Shown here in pieces: positions 59,887 through 64,000 of a DNA stretch of 64,000 nucleotides. Source of the DNA: Spirodela intermedia (taxonomy: Eukaryota > Streptophyta > Magnoliopsida > Alismatales > Araceae); contig LR746265.1 in the NCBI GenBank assembly GCA_902729315.2, positions 4,754,892 to 4,818,891 on the forward strand, written 5' to 3'. Numbering within the stretch: the stretch's first letter is position 1; every line of letters starts with the position of its first letter. The position numbers and the translations under genes were made by a program. A model generated the notes under the pieces. The model was not told the DNA's origin. It did not search any database and saw only the letters and a program-made list of their open reading frames with translations.

Positions 59887-62278
59887 TTGCTGTTTTTCCT
59901 GTTTTGCGCGTAGCGCTTGTACATACACTTCCGGCTACGATGGTCTAGGGTTCTTACTGTTTCAACGAGCTCCCCGGCTACCATTAGAGCGAACCACCGG
60001 TAGCTTCTCACTGTTTTGCTGATCTATGCCTGCTTCTCGAGGTCCTCCATGCAGTTGCCAATAGGGGTCCTCCTGCGTTTTGGGTTCAGGTCGTCCCCCC
60101 CGCGCCGATCCGGTGGGTAGCTTCTGGTTAAGGCTGTTCTGATCGCAGACAAATAGGCGACTGCCCAAAGTTAAAAGCTACAGGCAGGGTACTTCCTGTG
60201 ATCGCTATTAGTAAATGGCCCATCCGAAAGACCTCTCCTTTCGAGCAAAGAATGTGGACGACGGAACTCTCCTCCGTCACAGCACAGACAGCGAGAGAGA
60301 GAGAGAGAGAGAGAGAAACTAGGGTCCATCACACTCAGATCGTCAGCGTCTCGGTGGCTCTCCGTAACATCGAGGGCTTATGTGATTGGGCCGACTGTTC
60401 TTCAGATGATCGACGTCTGAGCCGCCGGCGCCTCTATTATTCATCGACATCATAGGGCGGGCGTCTATCTCCATCGACGGTGTTCCCGAAAGAAGATCGT
60501 CAGCGGCTCGGCGGCTCTCCGCAACAATCCAAGGGCGCTGCCCTACCTGACTGCTGCTACCTCCCAAGAAAACAGAGACGGGACGAAGAGGCGCGGGCCT
60601 TGCTATACGGCGTGACTCTGGACATGTACAGCGCGAGGGGCGGATGCTTTGTTCCTTACCCAGCTGTCGTCTGGCGAGAGAGTTGGGCGAACCCCCCCTT
60701 CCTCTTTCCTCTTCCTCACCCGCTTTGACAGACACGCATCATCTGTTCTTGCAGAGGCTGGCGAATGGCTTCTGCGGCCGCTCTCCCCGTTATCGCTGCC
60801 GTGGCCACTCCTGTTGCCGCCACCGCACGCCTCCTCTTGGCGCCGCCTGAAGACGCCCCTCCGGCCACCTTCCGACCTCTTTCTGAGCTCTTAGCCGCGC
60901 GTCCTTCCTCTCCCCGTCGTCATCCTTCCCCCCATCCAGAAACGCGTTGTGGGTGCGCGGAGGGATCCCTTGCCGGATCAGATAGCGAGTCCACTCAGGC
61001 TGACCAGCAATGCTGCCATCTTTGAATTGGGTCCGTTCACTCTAACCAACCCTGTACATCATTGAAATGGTCTCTCTCTCTCTCTCTCTCTCTCTCAATC
61101 AATCAATCTCGATCCCTCTCAACCTCTCTCAATCTCTATTGTCGACTGCCGTGGTAAGCCTAGGCGAGAGTCCCCTTCTGGACCTACAAACGTCAGCCTC
61201 CTCACAAGAGACTAGAAGACCCAACAATTTTTTTCTTTCTACTGAGCAACGACTTCGTCAAATTTCTCATGTTCTTACCGAATATATCTCCTAGAAGAGC
61301 GGTGATTGCGTCGAAAGGGTTTCTAAATTCATAGAGCACCAAGAATTTCATCCCTCGTAGTCTCAATTTTAGGTTGTTAGAACTTTATGGCGTGGGGGTG
61401 CTAAATGTGGTAACTTTCCCGTCCGTGTTCTTGGCTGCCCCTCTTTCTTGGAAGAGCTGTATTTTTCTCGAAAAGGTTTTGAAATAAAAAACCTAGAAAA
61501 TAATTAAATCTTGGGCAGTTTGGGAGCATGACGATTTCATGCTCTAGCAAATAATTAAAGAAAAAGAGCAGGAAACGGTAACCGGCAGCCCAATAAGGCG
61601 ATGAGCATCAACTCGGCCCATCCGAAACTTGCTTCAGCGCACTACACGAAGCCCATAAATGAATAAACAATACATGGCCCAGCTACTATCCAGTAGGCCT
61701 GACAGGTCCAACCCTTCTGCTAATGGGCTCGTCGACCCGATAAAATTGGGCCCACAAGGCATAACGTGGACCTTGTGTCCCATCAGACCCAATATGACCT
61801 TTTGCGGCCCGAATTCCGACCCATGTATTAAGAGCTCGTTGATCCAATGGGACACGATTCGACCGCTGATGAATAAGAATTGCACAAATCGGAGAAGATT
61901 TAGGTCAAAATTACGACAAATAGGTTTTAATCTCACACACGATCGAACGGGTTTCGTCAAGAACTACGCCGAATGGGCTATACGTCCAGTGAGCTCCATC
62001 GTCCCGAAACAACGAAAAGATTAGGGTTCATATGAATGGTTTTTGTACCTGTAAGAGATGGTGTAATGAGGTTCGGAGATTTTTTGATAGATGGAAATGG
62101 GAAGGGCAGAAGAAAAGGGGTGAGGGGCTTTCTGGGTTTTGCGTGCAGAGGGCGGAGACGGAGGCGGGCCGCCGAACGTCGACCGCCGGAGCCGAGTTCT
62201 AGGGGTCTCCTTTTTTCCGGGGTTCGATAAACGGAGAGGAGGAAGCAGTGGGCGGTGGTCTGAGGGGGCGTCTGCGGG
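59656..62278. other. Intergenic between LOG and the PPR gene
   Basis: (CT)n at about 59829-59883 lies in or just after the LOG 3' UTR, (GA)n at about 60291-60315, and (CT)n at about 61070-61096. A plus-strand frame at 60765-61025 starts MASAAALPV and is Ala/Pro-rich, but shows no family similarity and is not called as a gene. The 300 bases before 62279 are likely the PPR gene 5' region. Confidence 0.55.
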
Positions 62279-63730
62279 ATGGGTAAGATCCCTCTTTCCG
62301 TGAGGTCGACCAAGCTGCCCGTTCCCCTCCTTAAGCTCCCTCCCGCTTCCACCACCGTGCAGGTGTCGGAAACAGAGCCCCTTCGAGCTCTTGGTTCTGT
62401 ACCCCGGCACTTTCGGGGGGCCCATGACAGCCGTTCTTCTCCCTCGTCCTTCAAGAGGAAGAAGACGGCCAGTGCTGTCCCTCCTCTGCTGATGGCGCCT
62501 CAGTCTGTTTTCCAATCTCGCCGCCTCTCGGATGCCAAGAGGGATTTCGACTCCCTCCTCCTCTCCTCCCGCCGGTCGAGTGTCTCCTCTCCCGTCCGCC
62601 TGGATTGTAACTCCCTCCTGCAGGCCTTCTGCAACGCGGGGGCCACATCAGAGGATGCCATTGCCTTCCTCCACCACATGTCACTTCGTGCCCCTTCCTT
62701 CTCCCCCGATCGCTCCTCTTATCACATCGTCCTCGTCCATTCGTGTCTCCAGCCCTGCCCCGGCGACATCTCCGGCGCCCTCCGTGCCCTCGGCCTCATG
62801 GTCGAGAATAACCTCCCCCCCACGCCGGCCACTGCGGACCTCGCCGTCCGTTCTCTCTGCTCCGCTCGCCGTGAGGACGATGCCTGCGAATTCATCCGGG
62901 TCCTCTCCCTTCGGCACTCCGCACCGCCTGACGCCTTTACCTACAACTTCTTCGTGCGACAACTGTGCAAAACCCGAAGCCTGAGCACCGTCTACGACTT
63001 CATCAGCGGTCTCCACTCCGCAGTTGGCGTCAAGCCTGACCTCGTCACCTACACGATCCTTATCGACGCCGTCTGCAGAGGGAAGAATCTGCGAGAGGCG
63101 ACGCGGTTACTCGGGGTGCTCGCAGACTCTGGCTTCAAGCCCGATTGCTATCTCTACAACACCATCATGAAGGGCTACTGCACCCTTGACCGGGGGAACG
63201 AGGTCATCGCGGTCTACAACAAGATGAGGGAAGAAGGGGTCGAGCCCGACCTGGTAACCTATAATACCCTGGTTTACGGGCTGTCAAAGTCCGGAAGGAT
63301 GGATCAGGCGCTGAAGTTCTTGAATATAATGACGGAGAGGGGGCAATTCCCAAACACCGTCACATACACGGCGCTGATGAATGGGATGTTCAGGAAGGGC
63401 AGGGCCTTGGATGCATTAAAGCTTCTGGAGGAGATGAACGCAAGGGGATGCACTCCAAACGAGTGCACTTACAACACCCTGCTCATGGGATTGTGCAGGG
63501 CCAAAGTCCTCGACAAGGGGATGGAGCTGTACGGACTGATGACTGCCTCCGGGATGAAGCTGGAGTCGGGAGCATATTCTGCACTGGTGCGGGCCCTGTG
63601 TCGGGAGAACAAGGTCTCGGAAGCTTACTCAGTGTTTGATTATGCCCTGGAGAGCAAGAGCCTGCCCGACGTTGCAGCGTACTTGCCATTGGAGAGCTCA
63701 CTAAAGTTGCTAAAGAAAATCAAAGCATAG
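62279..63730 (+). CDS. P-class pentatricopeptide repeat (PPR) protein
   Basis: A single uninterrupted exon encodes 483 residues, as is usual for plant PPR genes. At least seven 35-residue P-type repeats run from about residue 217 to 465 with the typical VTYNTL(V/M)xGL start and PD or PN end; one or two weaker repeats lie before them. There is no E, DYW or SMR domain at the C-terminus, so it is a plain P-class protein. Such proteins bind single-stranded RNA in mitochondria or chloroplasts and affect splicing, stability or translation of organellar transcripts. The N-terminus (MGKIPLSVRSTKLP...) is basic and rich in Ser and Pro, compatible with an organelle-targeting peptide; it resembles the start I recall for the Arabidopsis At2g17670 protein. 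The organelle cannot be chosen from sequence alone. Confidence 0.9.
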   Translation: MGKIPLSVRSTKLPVPLLKLPPASTTVQVSETEPLRALGSVPRHFRGAHDSRSSPSSFKRKKTASAVPPLLMAPQSVFQSRRLSDAKRDFDSLLLSSRRSSVSSPVRLDCNSLLQAFCNAGATSEDAIAFLHHMSLRAPSFSPDRSSYHIVLVHSCLQPCPGDISGALRALGLMVENNLPPTPATADLAVRSLCSARREDDACEFIRVLSLRHSAPPDAFTYNFFVRQLCKTRSLSTVYDFISGLHSAVGVKPDLVTYTILIDAVCRGKNLREATRLLGVLADSGFKPDCYLYNTIMKGYCTLDRGNEVIAVYNKMREEGVEPDLVTYNTLVYGLSKSGRMDQALKFLNIMTERGQFPNTVTYTALMNGMFRKGRALDALKLLEEMNARGCTPNECTYNTLLMGLCRAKVLDKGMELYGLMTASGMKLESGAYSALVRALCRENKVSEAYSVFDYALESKSLPDVAAYLPLESSLKLLKKIKA

Positions 63731-64000
63731 CCACTCTGGTTTTCATCCGGCTTTTGCTTTTCTATGTTATTCTTTCTTATCCGCGCTGATCACGATGCAT
63801 ATCTGTGCCTTTCATGAATGGAATCGTATATTAGGGTCGTTGGACAATCGGCGATCGCTCTTACTCTTAGTTAAAGCTTGTCATTATGAACTTTAACAGA
63901 TAATTGGCTCCAGCAGAGCATGGAAGTGCAGTGTCCAATGGCTAGGAGGAAATTTTCTTGGTGACACACGTTGTCTCCCATGATCTTATTTCTTCTCCGG
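63731..64000. other. 3' flank of the PPR gene
   Basis: Non-coding AT-rich sequence after the PPR stop codon, probably 3' UTR at first. No clear canonical polyadenylation signal was identified and no further gene starts before the window ends. Confidence 0.5.

Noticed and set aside
1-64000. CRISPR arrays, bacterial operons, origins or tRNA genes
   Set aside because: No regularly spaced repeats or operon-like gene packing exist, and introns and plant families show nuclear plant DNA. I scanned for tRNA B-box-like GGTTCGA patterns by eye and found none with a convincing cloverleaf; a tRNA scan would be needed to exclude them fully.

Overview
This is nuclear DNA from a flowering plant. It holds spliced genes with GT-AG introns that belong to plant-only families: NAC factors, a LOG phosphoribohydrolase, an expansin-like A protein, a pentatricopeptide protein and hevein-domain chitinases. 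The 5' exons are GC-rich, the flanks are full of (GA)n/(CT)n microsatellites, and one AT-rich retrotransposon interrupts the gene space. The GC-rich coding style suggests a monocot, but I cannot name the genus.

Layout. 0.8-11.1 kb: three minus-strand genes head to tail, namely a lysine/histidine transporter-like 8 protein, RNA-dependent RNA polymerase 2 (RDR2) and an IST1-like ESCRT protein. 12.8-17.2 kb: two plus-strand genes, an OPC-8:0 CoA ligase-like acyl-activating enzyme and an expansin-like A protein. 17.2-21.5 kb: a non-coding stretch with a tight cluster of five CACGTG motifs. 21.5-27.1 kb: a DUF630/DUF632 protein of the NRG2/REL2 type. 29.3-35.0 kb: two tandem class I (GH19) chitinases. 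36.8-46.3 kb: a decayed Ty3/gypsy retrotransposon whose two long terminal repeats can still be aligned. 48.9-54.3 kb: two tandem minus-strand NAC genes. 58.3-59.7 kb: a cytokinin-activating LOG gene. 62.3-63.7 kb: an intronless P-class pentatricopeptide repeat gene.

The genes do not form a pathway or operon; this is ordinary plant gene space with two local duplications (chitinases and NACs). Several families have known roles in defence or hormone biology: RDR2 in 24-nt siRNA production, OPCL1 in jasmonate synthesis, chitinases in antifungal defence and LOG in cytokinin activation. I see no evidence that they are clustered by function.

I found no convincing undescribed system. The best leads are the G-box cluster, a conserved Trp-to-Arg change in the first NAC domain, an expanded Thr-Pro repeat in the transporter N-terminus, a MIM-like tail on the IST1 protein, and the internal structure of the retrotransposon. 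Exon boundaries were worked out by hand from reading frame, splice-site sequence and remembered family conservation; transcript data would confirm them.
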